Positions 1 to 8,469 of a stretch of DNA of 64,000 nucleotides are shown here, in pieces. The notes below the pieces were generated by a model. It was not told where the DNA came from. It saw only the letters and a program-made list of their open reading frames with translations, and did no database searches. Source of the stretch: Salinisphaera sp052044135 (lineage in GTDB: Bacteria; Pseudomonadota; Gammaproteobacteria; Nevskiales; Salinisphaeraceae); contig NZ_JBQDYF010000006.1 in assembly GCF_052044135.1 (NCBI RefSeq), positions 1 to 64,000 of the forward strand, read 5' to 3'. Numbering within the stretch: position 1 is the stretch's first letter; the number at the start of each line of letters is the position of its first letter. The position numbers and the translations under genes were made by a program.

Positions 1-31
1 GGCATCATGCGGCATGATCTCGTTGACGATT

Positions 32-76
32 AATCGTGGTCTGTCCCATATTATTCTCTAATCGTGGTCTGTCCCC
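32..76 (+). repeat. two direct copies of a TCGTGGTCTGTCCC repeat
   Basis: The 14-mer TCGTGGTCTGTCCC occurs at about 34-47 and 62-75, each preceded by AA, and its reverse complement GGGACAGACCACG recurs at 3286-3298. Motifs of this kind often lie around REP-associated (IS200-like) transposase genes in gammaproteobacteria, but no transposase is present here, so origin as mobile-element debris is an inference. Confidence 0.5.
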
Positions 77-125
77 TTCTGCCCCGACTTATTTCAACTT
101 ACTAAGAATTCCTAGGTCCAAATAT

Positions 126-1922
126 ATGGCAGCGAATCAGCAAGAATTAGTAGTTCGTGGCGAACAACTAGAACGTATCTATATAAGCTATATAGGCGAA
201 AAATACGTAGTAAACCGCCGATATCAAAGAAAGCTTATTTGGACATTAGAAGAAAAGCAAAAGTTTATTGATTCAATTATAAACGGTTACCCCATACCAA
301 TTATTCTGTTAGCCGAACCAGCTGATCGCAACGATGGGTCGCTCGAAATTATCGATGGATTGCAGCGGATGAACGCCATGACATCGTTTATAAGTAATGA
401 GTATCCGGTAGCTGACGGTTACTTCGATCTAAATACTTTCGCTACGACGAAAGATTTACTTGACAGGGATGTTTTGGAGCAAAAAACACCTGTCCTTTCG
501 CGTGAACAATGTCTGGCTATTGCGTCCTATCCTGTTCCATTTTCCATATACGAGTTTGCTCAAGCCGAGTCAGTGAATGAAGTTTTTCGTCGAATCAATT
601 CTGGAGGGCGGCAACTTTCCCGCCAAGAGCTGCGCGCCGCTGGTGCAGTAAATCCCTTCGCTAACTGTATACGAATCATCGCTTCTCGAGTCCGTGGTGA
701 TACTTCAAATTCAGATGTTCTTCTGCTCAATCGAATGAAAGAGATCAGCATTACGAATCATGAGCTGCCTTACGGCATAAGGGTTGAGGATGTTTTTTGG
801 GTAAAAAATGGAATCCTTGCAAAAGACCAATTGAGGCAAAGTCGGGACGAAGAACTAATTGCAGATCTAGTTGCTTACATGATTTCTGAAGCTCCTACAG
901 CTTCTAGGACAGAACTTTTTGATGACTACTTTGGTGCTTCGTTTCCGCTAGAGGGTGCGCGGCGCGAGCGATTTGAGGCAGTCGATCAAGGAATCCGGCG
1001 AAGGACAGAAGAGCTTGTAGAGAATGACTATCAACGTGTCCATGATGCAATAGAGCTAACGTTGCATCACGCTGGTAAGAGTTTCTACGAGCTCTTATTT
1101 GAACGAGATCGTAGTAACAATCCGGTCCCGAGATATTTTCAGGCTGTCTTTCTTGCTTTTCATGAGGTAGTTGTGAAACGAGGGATGCAGGTGTCTGATC
1201 GCGCGGGACTCGTCAATGTTCTCCGTGATCTAGGGAAAAATATTACGATTCAGGAAGGGGGACGTTGGGGCGCCGATAATCGTGCCAGTGCTGTCAACTC
1301 CGTTGTCGGCGTAATTCAGAGCTGTTTCGAAGAGGATAATGCGCCAGACCCGGCGACCATTCAATGGGTCTCTAAGTTCCAAAATTTATTAATGAACTCG
1401 AAGACTGAACAGGCGGCGTACGATTTTAAGCAAGGTTTTATGACATTGGCTACTCAGCCATCATTTGATGAAGACTCTTTTGAAAAGATTTTAAAGACAT
1501 GTACTGCTATTTCGAATATTGCTCCGCAGCATAAAGGTTATGTGATCGTGGGTGTTGCGGAAACCCTAGAGACAGCAAGTCGGGTGGAAGAAACGTTTGG
1601 CATTCGAGCGATGACCTATTCAGGGTTCTACGTTACCGGTGTGGAGCATGAAGCAACTCAAATGAGTAAAAGCCTAGACCAATTATTCCAAGAGGTGACG
1701 AATCGAGTTTCGCAGAGCGGAATTTCTGAACCGCTTCGTTCGTATATCACGTCAAGAATTAAGACAGTTAGCTATTACGACAAGGTTGTTTTCATATTCG
1801 AAGTCACTGGCCAGGACCAGCCATCCCTATACGAGGAAAGTTACTTCGAGAGGAAAGGCGCGCAGGTTTTTGAAGTTGTACCAGCAAGCTATCCCGCGCT
1901 TTTCGCTCGGTTTCGCGCTTAA
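126..1922 (+). CDS. DUF262 (GmrS/ParB-like) protein with C-terminal AlbA_2/Schlafen-like domain
   Basis: The first ~230 residues form a DUF262 domain, a ParB/GmrS-like fold found in type IV restriction and other defence proteins; its hallmark IDGLQR is at about residues 75-80. The last ~165 residues look like an AlbA_2 (Schlafen-type) nucleic-acid-binding domain, with YDFKQGF near 431, the glycine-rich GYVIVGVAE near 470 and YFERKG near 573. No HNH (DUF1524) part is seen, so this is not a standard GmrSD enzyme. The frame is open from a GTG-type start at 36, but those first 30 codons cross the repeat at 60-76, so the ATG at 126 (598 aa) is preferred. The gene is clearly more AT-rich than its surroundings, which suggests horizontal transfer. 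A defence role is inferred; the domain calls come from motifs. Confidence 0.8.
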   Translation: MAANQQELVVRGEQLERIYISYIGEKYVVNRRYQRKLIWTLEEKQKFIDSIINGYPIPIILLAEPADRNDGSLEIIDGLQRMNAMTSFISNEYPVADGYFDLNTFATTKDLLDRDVLEQKTPVLSREQCLAIASYPVPFSIYEFAQAESVNEVFRRINSGGRQLSRQELRAAGAVNPFANCIRIIASRVRGDTSNSDVLLLNRMKEISITNHELPYGIRVEDVFWVKNGILAKDQLRQSRDEELIADLVAYMISEAPTASRTELFDDYFGASFPLEGARRERFEAVDQGIRRRTEELVENDYQRVHDAIELTLHHAGKSFYELLFERDRSNNPVPRYFQAVFLAFHEVVVKRGMQVSDRAGLVNVLRDLGKNITIQEGGRWGADNRASAVNSVVGVIQSCFEEDNAPDPATIQWVSKFQNLLMNSKTEQAAYDFKQGFMTLATQPSFDEDSFEKILKTCTAISNIAPQHKGYVIVGVAETLETASRVEETFGIRAMTYSGFYVTGVEHEATQMSKSLDQLFQEVTNRVSQSGISEPLRSYITSRIKTVSYYDKVVFIFEVTGQDQPSLYEESYFERKGAQVFEVVPASYPALFARFRA

Positions 1923-2453
1923 AATATAATTTGGCTGACTCAACTTCCCTCACTGTCAGACTACCTGTCGTGCCTTCGAATACACTGTCTTAAACGAGAG
2001 GGCGATAGGAGAATGTCATGCCTCGTTATTCTGAGAGATGTTTTACTGAGAGATGTTTTAGGGTCAGATACGAGGTCTTGCCTTTTGCGTCAAGAGAGAT
2101 GTTTTAGGGTCAGGTCTTGCCTTTTGCGTCAACGCCGTAATAGTGGAGGCAGACCGCTGCTTTGCAGGCGGCTGTCCGGTCGGGTCTTGGATCGTGCATG
2201 AATGGCCTCCCGATTTCTTTGACACTCCTGGGTTTGATTTCGCCTCGCGCGTGGTGTGGGCGCAATGAAGCGTTTTGGTTTTCGAGTTGAGGATGTTTCG
2301 CATCTAGAAGATCTGGATCGACGCGACGTTGGCATGGCAAGCGGGTAAGATTCGATTTGCACTCGGGCCGAGCATCTCCGATGATTTTTAGTGCTACGAT
2401 CGCCGTGGTTTCGTTGACGCGCCCCAGGTCGCGCCGATGACGATTTACGGTGG
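1923..2453. other. 530-base stretch without a convincing gene
   Basis: Only short frames without recognisable products are seen. The left part carries the tandem repeats at 2033-2132; the rest looks like unique, degraded sequence between the transferred gene and tam. Confidence 0.5.
2033..2132 (+). repeat. short tandem repeat array
   Basis: A unit reading GAGAGATGTTTTAGGGTCAG followed by GTCTTGCCTTTTGCGTCAA occurs at 2048-2093 (with a 7-base insert between the halves) and again at 2094-2132. A third partial start, GAGAGATGTTTTA, is at 2033-2045. The units are adjacent without spacers, so this is not a CRISPR array. Confidence 0.7.
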
Positions 2454-3242
2454 GTGTCTCACGTGAGCTGGTCCGCGCATCAGTATTCGCAGTTCGAAAC
2501 AGAGCGGAATCGGCCGGTCGTCGATCTGTTGTCGCACTTGCCGGAGGCCGGAGTTAACCGGGCGGTCGATATTGGCTGTGGCTCCGGCAATTCGACGGGG
2601 TTGCTTCGACAGCGATATCCGCAGGCGTCGATCTACGGTATCGACAGTTCGGCCGATATGATCGCGGTCGCACGAAGGCGGTTGCCGGCGATCGATTTCC
2701 AGGCGATCGATATCGATGAGTGGAGGCCCGACGTACCGCCCGATTTGATACTGGCCAACGCCGTGTTGCAGTGGCTACCCGATCACGAGCGGCTGTTTCC
2801 GCGTCTGCTCGGCCAATTGGCAGGGGGCGGGCGCCTCGCGGTGCAGATGCCGGACAATCTCGATGAACCGGCCCATGTCCTGATGCGTGAGGTGGCCAGC
2901 TGGCCCCGATGGGCCGGCGTGTTCGACGACGTCGGCACCTTGCGTGCGCCGCGTCATGATGCGGCTTGGTACGTGCAGCGCCTGGATGCCCACGCCGGGC
3001 TCGTCGACGTATGGTGTACGACGTACTATCATCGGCTCGCCGCGGGCATTGATGGGGTAGTCGAGTGGTTCAAGGGTTCGGCGCTGCGCCCGTATCTCGA
3101 TCGACTGTCGGCCGCGGACGAGCCGGCTTTCCTGGCGGCGTATCGAGAGGCGCTCGACGGCGCTTATCCGATCCTGGCCGATGGCGCCGTGCTGTTGCCG
3201 TTCCCTCGGCTGTTCATTTTAGTGACCGCCGAAGCCGATTGA
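2454..3242 (+). CDS. tam: trans-aconitate 2-methyltransferase
   Basis: Class I SAM-dependent methyltransferase of 262 aa, the usual length of Tam, which methylates trans-aconitate, a spontaneous by-product that inhibits aconitase. The SAM-binding motif I (VDIGCGSGNSTGLL) lies at about residues 38-51, the acidic residue ending strand 2 is in YGIDSSADM, and the motif IV region reads DLILANAVLQWLP, as in E. coli Tam. The start is a GTG at 2454, giving the expected N terminus (WSAHQYSQFETERNRP); there is no strong ribosome-binding site. The gene appears to be transcribed alone. Assignment within the methyltransferase superfamily rests on overall resemblance to Tam, and substrate specificity is inferred. 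Confidence 0.85.
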   Translation: MSHVSWSAHQYSQFETERNRPVVDLLSHLPEAGVNRAVDIGCGSGNSTGLLRQRYPQASIYGIDSSADMIAVARRRLPAIDFQAIDIDEWRPDVPPDLILANAVLQWLPDHERLFPRLLGQLAGGGRLAVQMPDNLDEPAHVLMREVASWPRWAGVFDDVGTLRAPRHDAAWYVQRLDAHAGLVDVWCTTYYHRLAAGIDGVVEWFKGSALRPYLDRLSAADEPAFLAAYREALDGAYPILADGAVLLPFPRLFILVTAEAD

Positions 3243-3285
3243 GCGCAAGCGAACTGCCGGCGAAGTCATGGCTGATGTGATCGTG

Positions 3286-3298
3286 GGGACAGACCACG
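3286..3298 (-). repeat. inverted copy of the TCGTGGTCTGTCCC repeat
   Basis: GGGACAGACCACG between tam and chaC is the reverse complement of the repeat at 34-47 and 62-75. With the preceding CGTGG it also forms a small imperfect palindrome. Confidence 0.5.
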
Positions 3299-3428
3299 GT
3301 TTTCGCTGCGAGCGACCGTCCTTTGCCTGGCGGGGTTCGCTGAACGGGCAATATGGACCGGGCCAATTTGCATTGGCTTGCCTCACGCTTTTTAGCCAGC
3401 CGCGCCCGGTCGGCGTAATAATGACCGC

Positions 3429-4157
3429 ATGACACGATCCGACCCGCGCCATCGTCCGCTGCCCAACGGGATTACCCGCGAGGTGCTCGAACGGGACGAA
3501 TTACGCCAAGCGCTGGCCACGGCGCATCCGGATGTCGCGATGATCAGCGACAAGCAGATGCAGGACTCGATTCAGGCGATGCTGGCGCAGCGGCCGCCCG
3601 CCGCCGATCTCGACACGGGTGTATGGGTCTTCGGCTATGGATCGCTGCTATGGAACCCGTGCGTGCCGGTCGCGGAATGGCTCGACGTTTTGCTTTATGG
3701 TTTCCATCGCGATTTCCGCATCCGGCTGACGCATGGTCGCGGTTCGGCGGAAGCGCCGGGGTTGATGCTCGGCCTGGTGCCGGGCGGTTCCTGCCGGGGC
3801 ATGGCGCTGCGGCTGCCGCCGGACGATCTGGAGCACGAGCTGCTGATGATCTGGCGGCGCGAGATGCTCACGGGGGTTTACACGCCGCGTTGGGTCACGC
3901 TGTACGATCGTGGTGGCGCGTCGCTGCCGGCCATGACCTTCGTGGCCAACACCGCACACCACAGCTTTTGCGGGCGGCTGAAAGACTCGACGGTGATCGA
4001 TATGCTGGCCACCGGCCACGGCATGATCGGTTCGGCCGCGGAATATCTGAACAGCACCGTGGCTCATCTCGACGAGCAGGGCATCCACGATCAGCGGCTG
4101 CGCTCGCTGCGTGCTCGGGTGAATGCGGCGGTTGCCGCGCGTAACACCGGCAATTAA
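3429..4157 (+). CDS. chaC: gamma-glutamylcyclotransferase, ChaC family (glutathione-specific type)
   Basis: Members of this family release 5-oxoproline from gamma-glutamyl peptides, glutathione in the ChaC branch, in the cytoplasm. The substrate-loop motif WVFGYGSLLWNP is at about residues 60-71. The conserved R-L-T-H-G-R-G-S and the IWRREMLTGVY segment follow, the latter containing the glutamate expected to be catalytic. Length (242 aa) is typical, with a somewhat longer N-terminal tail than E. coli ChaC. It stands alone between tam and the convergent dpp operon. A decayed second copy of the same family lies at 25232-25490. The start at 3429 is the first ATG in frame after the upstream stop; the N terminus is the least certain part. 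Confidence 0.85.
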   Translation: MTRSDPRHRPLPNGITREVLERDELRQALATAHPDVAMISDKQMQDSIQAMLAQRPPAADLDTGVWVFGYGSLLWNPCVPVAEWLDVLLYGFHRDFRIRLTHGRGSAEAPGLMLGLVPGGSCRGMALRLPPDDLEHELLMIWRREMLTGVYTPRWVTLYDRGGASLPAMTFVANTAHHSFCGRLKDSTVIDMLATGHGMIGSAAEYLNSTVAHLDEQGIHDQRLRSLRARVNAAVAARNTGN

Positions 4158-4183
4158 CCGCCGTCCGGCGTGAAGCTGTAAGG

Positions 4184-4244
4184 GTCAAGTCTACTCATTA
4201 TCTAAATGTGACTAAGAAACAAGCGGCGTGTGTATAGACTTGAC
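4184..4244. repeat. 10-bp inverted repeat in the chaC-dpp intergenic region
   Basis: GTCAAGTCTA (4184-4193) and TAGACTTGAC (4235-4244) are exact complements around a 41-base AT-richer loop. The flanks (AGG/CCT) extend the symmetry. It resembles the end of a small repeat element rather than a terminator, since no T-run follows. Nothing else is seen in 4158-4449. Confidence 0.45.
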
Positions 4245-4449
4245 TCCTGGTATGAATTGCATCGCAAGCATCTGTGCCAAAAAGACTTTTGTGGCGCCGA
4301 TTTCGGCCTATCCCAAGGGCATCATGGATTGCGATGCAATCCATATGGTCTAGTGTCTGATCTCGCTTATGGGGTGCGCAAACACCAGATGCCCTATCAA
4401 CCCCAAGACGTCGTATGAGTCCCTTGGTGCTGCGTCGGCAAGATTACAT

Positions 4450-5460
4450 CTAGCTTTCGGCGACCGCCGGCCGGGCCGACGGTTGTTTGTCGGCAGCGAT
4501 CGCCTCGGCGTGATGACAGGCCACCAGGCGCTTGTTGAACCGGCGGAGCGCGGGTCTGTCCTGCCTGCATACATCGGTTGCATAGGGGCAGCGCAAATGA
4601 AACGCACAGCCCGGCGGTGGGTTCATCGGCGACGGCGGTTCACCGGAAACAGCGACCCGCTTGCCGCGCCGCGCCGGATCGACCGCTGGCGTGCTGCCCA
4701 GCAACGCCATGGTGTAGGGATGCGCCGGCGCCTCGAACACCTGCGCCGACGGCCCTTTCTCGACCGCACGGCCTAGATACATCACCATGATTTCATCGGC
4801 GAAGTGATGCACCACACTCAGATCGTGGGCGATGAACAGATAGGCCAGCTGCAGTTCGTCCTGCAGATCGGCGAACAGGTTCAGCACCTGGGCCTGGATG
4901 GACACGTCGAGTGCGGACACCGGCTCGTCAGCAACCACGATAAGCGGATTGAGCATCAGCGCCCGGGCGATGGCCACGCGCTGGCGCTGGCCACCCGAGA
5001 ACATATGTGGATAGCGGTCGTAGTGCTCTGGGCGCAGACCGACCTTCTGCATGATCGCGAGCGCCTTCTCGCGGCGCCCGGATCGCTTCAAGCGCGTGTT
5101 GATGACCAGCGGCTCTTCGAGAATGCTGCCGATCTTCTTGCGCGGATTGAGCGAGCCGTAGGGGTCCTGAAAGACCATTTGCACACTCTGGCGCAGGCGT
5201 TTTCGGGTCGCGCGCGAAGCAGCGGCGGCATTCTCGCCAGCGATCTCCAGGTCGCCGTGATCGGCGGTCTCGATCAAGGCCACCAAGCGCGCCAGGGTCG
5301 ACTTGCCGCAGCCGGATTCGCCAACCACGGCCAGGGTCTGCCCCGCAGACAGAGAGAAGCTGACATCGGTCAGCGCTTGCACCTTGGCCCGGCGGCCCAT
5401 GCCGCCGACGTCATAATGGCGGGTCAGGTCAGTGGCCTTGAGTACCGGTTGCTCGCTCAT
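4450..5460 (-). CDS. dppF: dipeptide ABC transporter ATP-binding protein DppF
   Basis: One of two ATPases that energise uptake of di/oligopeptides. Walker A GESGCGKST is near residue 48, the signature FSGGQRQRVAIARAL near 155, and Walker B LIVADEPVSALD near 175. The C-terminal oligopeptide-transporter extension has the cysteine cluster CAFHLRCPYATDVC. Length (336 aa) is normal. The start overlaps the end of dppD by 4 bases (ATGA), so the two are translationally coupled. It is the last gene of a dppABCDF operon read leftwards. Peptide versus other oligopeptide or heme substrates cannot be told from sequence alone. Confidence 0.92.
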   Translation of the reverse strand: MSEQPVLKATDLTRHYDVGGMGRRAKVQALTDVSFSLSAGQTLAVVGESGCGKSTLARLVALIETADHGDLEIAGENAAAASRATRKRLRQSVQMVFQDPYGSLNPRKKIGSILEEPLVINTRLKRSGRREKALAIMQKVGLRPEHYDRYPHMFSGGQRQRVAIARALMLNPLIVVADEPVSALDVSIQAQVLNLFADLQDELQLAYLFIAHDLSVVHHFADEIMVMYLGRAVEKGPSAQVFEAPAHPYTMALLGSTPAVDPARRGKRVAVSGEPPSPMNPPPGCAFHLRCPYATDVCRQDRPALRRFNKRLVACHHAEAIAADKQPSARPAVAES

Positions 5461-6464
5461 GTCTCGATCGCCTGTCTGGCCGGCTCCGGGCCGTCGGTGG
5501 GCTGGCCGTCGTCGAGCGGAAAATGGCAGCGAACACGCCCGTCGCGGTCGGGATCGAAAGCCGGCCGTCGGGCGCGGCAGTAATCCTCGGCAAACCGGCA
5601 GCGTGGCTCGAACACACAGCCGGTCGGGCGGTCGGCCAGCCCCGGCACCACGCCAGGAATCGTGGGCAATCGATCACCGCGGCTGCGCTCGGGCAACGCA
5701 TCCAGCAGCGCTGCCGTATAGGGGTGACGCGGATTGTCGAACAGGCTGGCGGCCGGGCGTTCCTCGGCCTGCTGACCCGCATACATTACACACACACGCT
5801 CGGCGGTTTCGGCGACCACCCCCATGTCATGGGTGATCAGTACCAGGCCCATGCCGTGATCGCGCTGCAGGCTCACCAGCAAATCCAGAATTTGCGCCTG
5901 GATGGTCACATCCAGCGCCGTGGTTGGCTCGTCGGCGATCAAAAGACGCGGATTGCAGGCGATGGCCATGGCGATCATCACGCGCTGGTTCATGCCGCCC
6001 GATAGCTGGTGCGGGAACGCCTTGAGCCGATCCGCCGGAGCCGGGATGCCGACCTGGCGGAACAGCTCGATGGTGCGTTCCCGGCGTTGCCGGCGGCTGC
6101 CGCCGCGATGCGTGGCGAGCGCCTCCATGATCTGGAAGCCGACCGTGAACGACGGGTTCAGGCTGGTCATCGGCTCCTGGAAGATCATGGCGATATCCGA
6201 GCCGATCAGGCGACGGCGTGCCTTCGGCGTCAGGCTCAGCAAGTCGCGGCCGTCGAAGGTCAACCGGTCGGCGGTGATGCGCGCGGTCCAGGGCAGAAGC
6301 CCCATGACCGCGAGCATGGTCACGCTCTTGCCGGAGCCGGATTCGCCCACCACGCCGAGAATCTCGCCGGCGTCCACGCTCATGTCGATGCCTTCCAACG
6401 CCCGCAGCGCGCCTTGCGAGGTCTGGAACTCGACTTGTAGGTTGTGGATTTCGAGCAATGGCAT
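5457..6464 (-). CDS. dppD: dipeptide ABC transporter ATP-binding protein DppD
   Basis: Second ATPase of the dipeptide importer (335 aa). Walker A GESGSGKSV is near residue 39, the signature LSGGMNQRVMIAMA near 155, and Walker B LLIADEPTTALDVT near 175. The C-terminal extension carries the family cysteines (CVFEPRCRFAEDYC). It sits 9 bases after dppC and overlaps dppF. DppD and DppF are expected to form a heterodimer on the cytoplasmic face of the DppBC permease. Confidence 0.92.
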   Translation of the reverse strand: MPLLEIHNLQVEFQTSQGALRALEGIDMSVDAGEILGVVGESGSGKSVTMLAVMGLLPWTARITADRLTFDGRDLLSLTPKARRRLIGSDIAMIFQEPMTSLNPSFTVGFQIMEALATHRGGSRRQRRERTIELFRQVGIPAPADRLKAFPHQLSGGMNQRVMIAMAIACNPRLLIADEPTTALDVTIQAQILDLLVSLQRDHGMGLVLITHDMGVVAETAERVCVMYAGQQAEERPAASLFDNPRHPYTAALLDALPERSRGDRLPTIPGVVPGLADRPTGCVFEPRCRFAEDYCRARRPAFDPDRDGRVRCHFPLDDGQPTDGPEPARQAIET

Positions 6465-6473
6465 AGCAGAAAC

Positions 6474-7379
6474 TCAACTCCGCTTCATCTTGGGGTCGAG
6501 GGCGTCGCGCAGGCCGTCGCCCATGACGTTGAAGGCCAGCACGGTGATCAGGATGGCCAGCCCCGGAAAGGTCACCGCCCACCAGGCGCTGAGTACGAAC
6601 TCGCGCGCGTTGGCCAGCATCGTGCCCCATTCCGGCAGCGGCGGCTGGGCGCCCAGCCCCAGAAAACCCAGTGCGGCGGCATCCAGGATCGCCGAGGAAA
6701 AGCCGAGCGTGCCCTGCACGATCAGCGGCGCCATGCAGTTGGGCAGTACCGTAATCAACATCAACCGGATCGGCCCGGCACCGGCCAGACGCGAGGCGGT
6801 GACGTATTCGCGCGACAGTTCGGTGATCGCCGAGGCCCGGGACAGGCGCGTGAACTGCGGCAGATAGACCAGCGCGATGGCGAACATGGCGTTGAACAGG
6901 TCCGGCCCGAGAATGGCGACGATGACGATGGCCAGCAACAGACTGGGCACAGCCAGCATGATATCCATCAGCCGCATGATCAGGCCTTCGATTACACCGC
7001 CCGCGAAGGCGGCAATCAGGCCCAGGAGGGTGCCGACCGAGAGCGACAGGGTCACTACGATCAGCCCGATCAGCAGCGAGTAGCGCGCGCCGTAGAAGAT
7101 GCGCGACATGATGTCGCGGCCCACGGCATCGGTGCCCAGCGGAAACGACCAGCTGCCGCCGTGCATCCATACCGGCGGTTGCAACAGTGCGTTGTTGTGC
7201 TGCGCGTCCGGGCCGTGCGGCGCCAGCACGCCGGCGAAGATCGCGATCAGGCAGATGACGACGATGATGACGAGTCCGGCCAGCGCGCCGCGATTTTCGG
7301 CAAAGTAGTGCCAGGTCTCGCGCAGCGGATGCGGCGGTTTGGTGGCCGGCCGGGTGATGGCAACGGTTTGACTGTTCAT
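6474..7379 (-). CDS. dppC: dipeptide ABC transporter permease DppC
   Basis: Inner-membrane permease (301 aa) of the dpp system. It has an N-terminal membrane segment (LAGLVIIVVICLIAIFAGVL, about residues 35-54), a following periplasmic loop, and a BPD_transp_1 core of five more segments. The EAA-type loop that contacts the ATPases reads EYVTASRLAGAGPIRLM. It starts 4 bases after the dppB stop codon, consistent with coupled translation, and pairs with DppB to form the channel. Confidence 0.92.
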   Translation of the reverse strand: MNSQTVAITRPATKPPHPLRETWHYFAENRGALAGLVIIVVICLIAIFAGVLAPHGPDAQHNNALLQPPVWMHGGSWSFPLGTDAVGRDIMSRIFYGARYSLLIGLIVVTLSLSVGTLLGLIAAFAGGVIEGLIMRLMDIMLAVPSLLLAIVIVAILGPDLFNAMFAIALVYLPQFTRLSRASAITELSREYVTASRLAGAGPIRLMLITVLPNCMAPLIVQGTLGFSSAILDAAALGFLGLGAQPPLPEWGTMLANAREFVLSAWWAVTFPGLAILITVLAFNVMGDGLRDALDPKMKRS

Positions 7380-7383
7380 GACG

Positions 7384-8394
7384 CTAACGCTTGTACCGAA
7401 TGCGCGGATTGATCAGACCATAGATCAAATCGACGGCCAGGTTCACCAGCATGATCAACGAGGCGATGATCAAGACACCGCCCTGTACGGTCGGATAATC
7501 CCGCTGATAGACGGCGTCCACCAGCCATTTGCCCACGCCCGGCCAGGAGAAGATGGTCTCGGTCAGGATCGCGCCGGAGAACAGGAGCCCGACCTGCAGG
7601 CCGGTGACCGTGACCACCGGGATCAAGGCGTTGCGCAGTGCATGCACGCAGATCACCCGCATCGGCGACAACCCTTTGGCGCGGGCGGTGCGCACATAGT
7701 CTTCACCGAGCACCTCGAGCATGGCCGAGCGCGTCTGGCGCGCGATCACCGCCAATGGAATGGTGCCGAGCACGATCGCCGGCAGAATCAAGTGATCCAG
7801 CGCCGACCAGAATGCCGGGATATTGCCCTCCAGCAGGGTATCGACCAGCATCAACCCGGTGATCGGCTTGATGTAGTAAGCCACATCGATCCGCCCGGAC
7901 ACCGGCGTCCAGCCGAGAAAACCGGAAAAGAACACGATCAGCAACAGCCCCCACCAGAAAATGGGCATCGAATAGCCGGTCAGGGATATGCCCATGACCC
8001 CGTGGTCGAATATGGAGCCGCGTTTGACCGCCGCGAGCACCCCCGCCGGCAAACCGACCACGAGCGCGAACAGCATGGCGAAGAACGACAGTTCGAAGGT
8101 GGCCGGGAAACGGGTCAGAAACGCGCTGACCACCGGCTCGCGGGTCGTCAACGACTTGCCCAGGTCACCGTGGGACAGCCGGTCGAGGAAATGCAGATAC
8201 TGCTTCCACTCCGGCTGATCAAAGCCATATTCGTGCATCAGCCGTGAGTGCTCGGCCGGGGTCAGATTGTGCTGGCCGGCCATGACCTGGATCGGATCAC
8301 CCGGCACCAGACGTACCAGTCCGAAGGCGATCAGGGTAATCCCGAAGAAGGTCGGGATCACCAAGGCAAGCCGGCGCAGGGTGAATCTCAGCAT
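7384..8394 (-). CDS. dppB: dipeptide ABC transporter permease DppB
   Basis: Inner-membrane permease of 336 aa. The conserved DppB start, with a hydrophobic first helix (RRLALVIPTFFGITLIAFG), is followed by the family signature LVPGDPIQVMAG. Five more membrane segments come after, and the EAA loop DYVRTARAKGLSPMRV is intact. It follows dppA after a 75-base gap containing a terminator-like hairpin (8411-8444), an arrangement that usually makes the binding protein more abundant than the membrane parts. Confidence 0.92.
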   Translation of the reverse strand: MLRFTLRRLALVIPTFFGITLIAFGLVRLVPGDPIQVMAGQHNLTPAEHSRLMHEYGFDQPEWKQYLHFLDRLSHGDLGKSLTTREPVVSAFLTRFPATFELSFFAMLFALVVGLPAGVLAAVKRGSIFDHGVMGISLTGYSMPIFWWGLLLIVFFSGFLGWTPVSGRIDVAYYIKPITGLMLVDTLLEGNIPAFWSALDHLILPAIVLGTIPLAVIARQTRSAMLEVLGEDYVRTARAKGLSPMRVICVHALRNALIPVVTVTGLQVGLLFSGAILTETIFSWPGVGKWLVDAVYQRDYPTVQGGVLIIASLIMLVNLAVDLIYGLINPRIRYKR

Positions 8395-8410
8395 AAAAAC
8401 GTGGGTTCGA

Positions 8411-8444
8411 GAAAAAAACAGTGCCCCGCCGAATGGCGGGGCAC
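8411..8444 (-). terminator. intra-operon terminator/attenuator between dppA and dppB
   Basis: On the minus strand a perfect 10-bp stem (GTGCCCCGCC / GGCGGGGCAC, 4-base loop) is followed by TGTTTTTTTC, a classic Rho-independent terminator. It sits directly after dppA, so dppBCDF are probably transcribed by partial read-through. Confidence 0.85.
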
Positions 8445-8469
8445 GAGCGGCGACAACACGGCGGCTGCG

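Noticed and set aside
2033..2132. Possible CRISPR array
   Set aside because: Units are directly adjacent without unique spacers and there are only two full copies; no cas genes.
5827..7170. Open frame (447 codons) on the minus strand spanning dppC and dppD
   Set aside because: Out of frame with both transporter genes, Arg/Ala/Gly-rich, no motifs.
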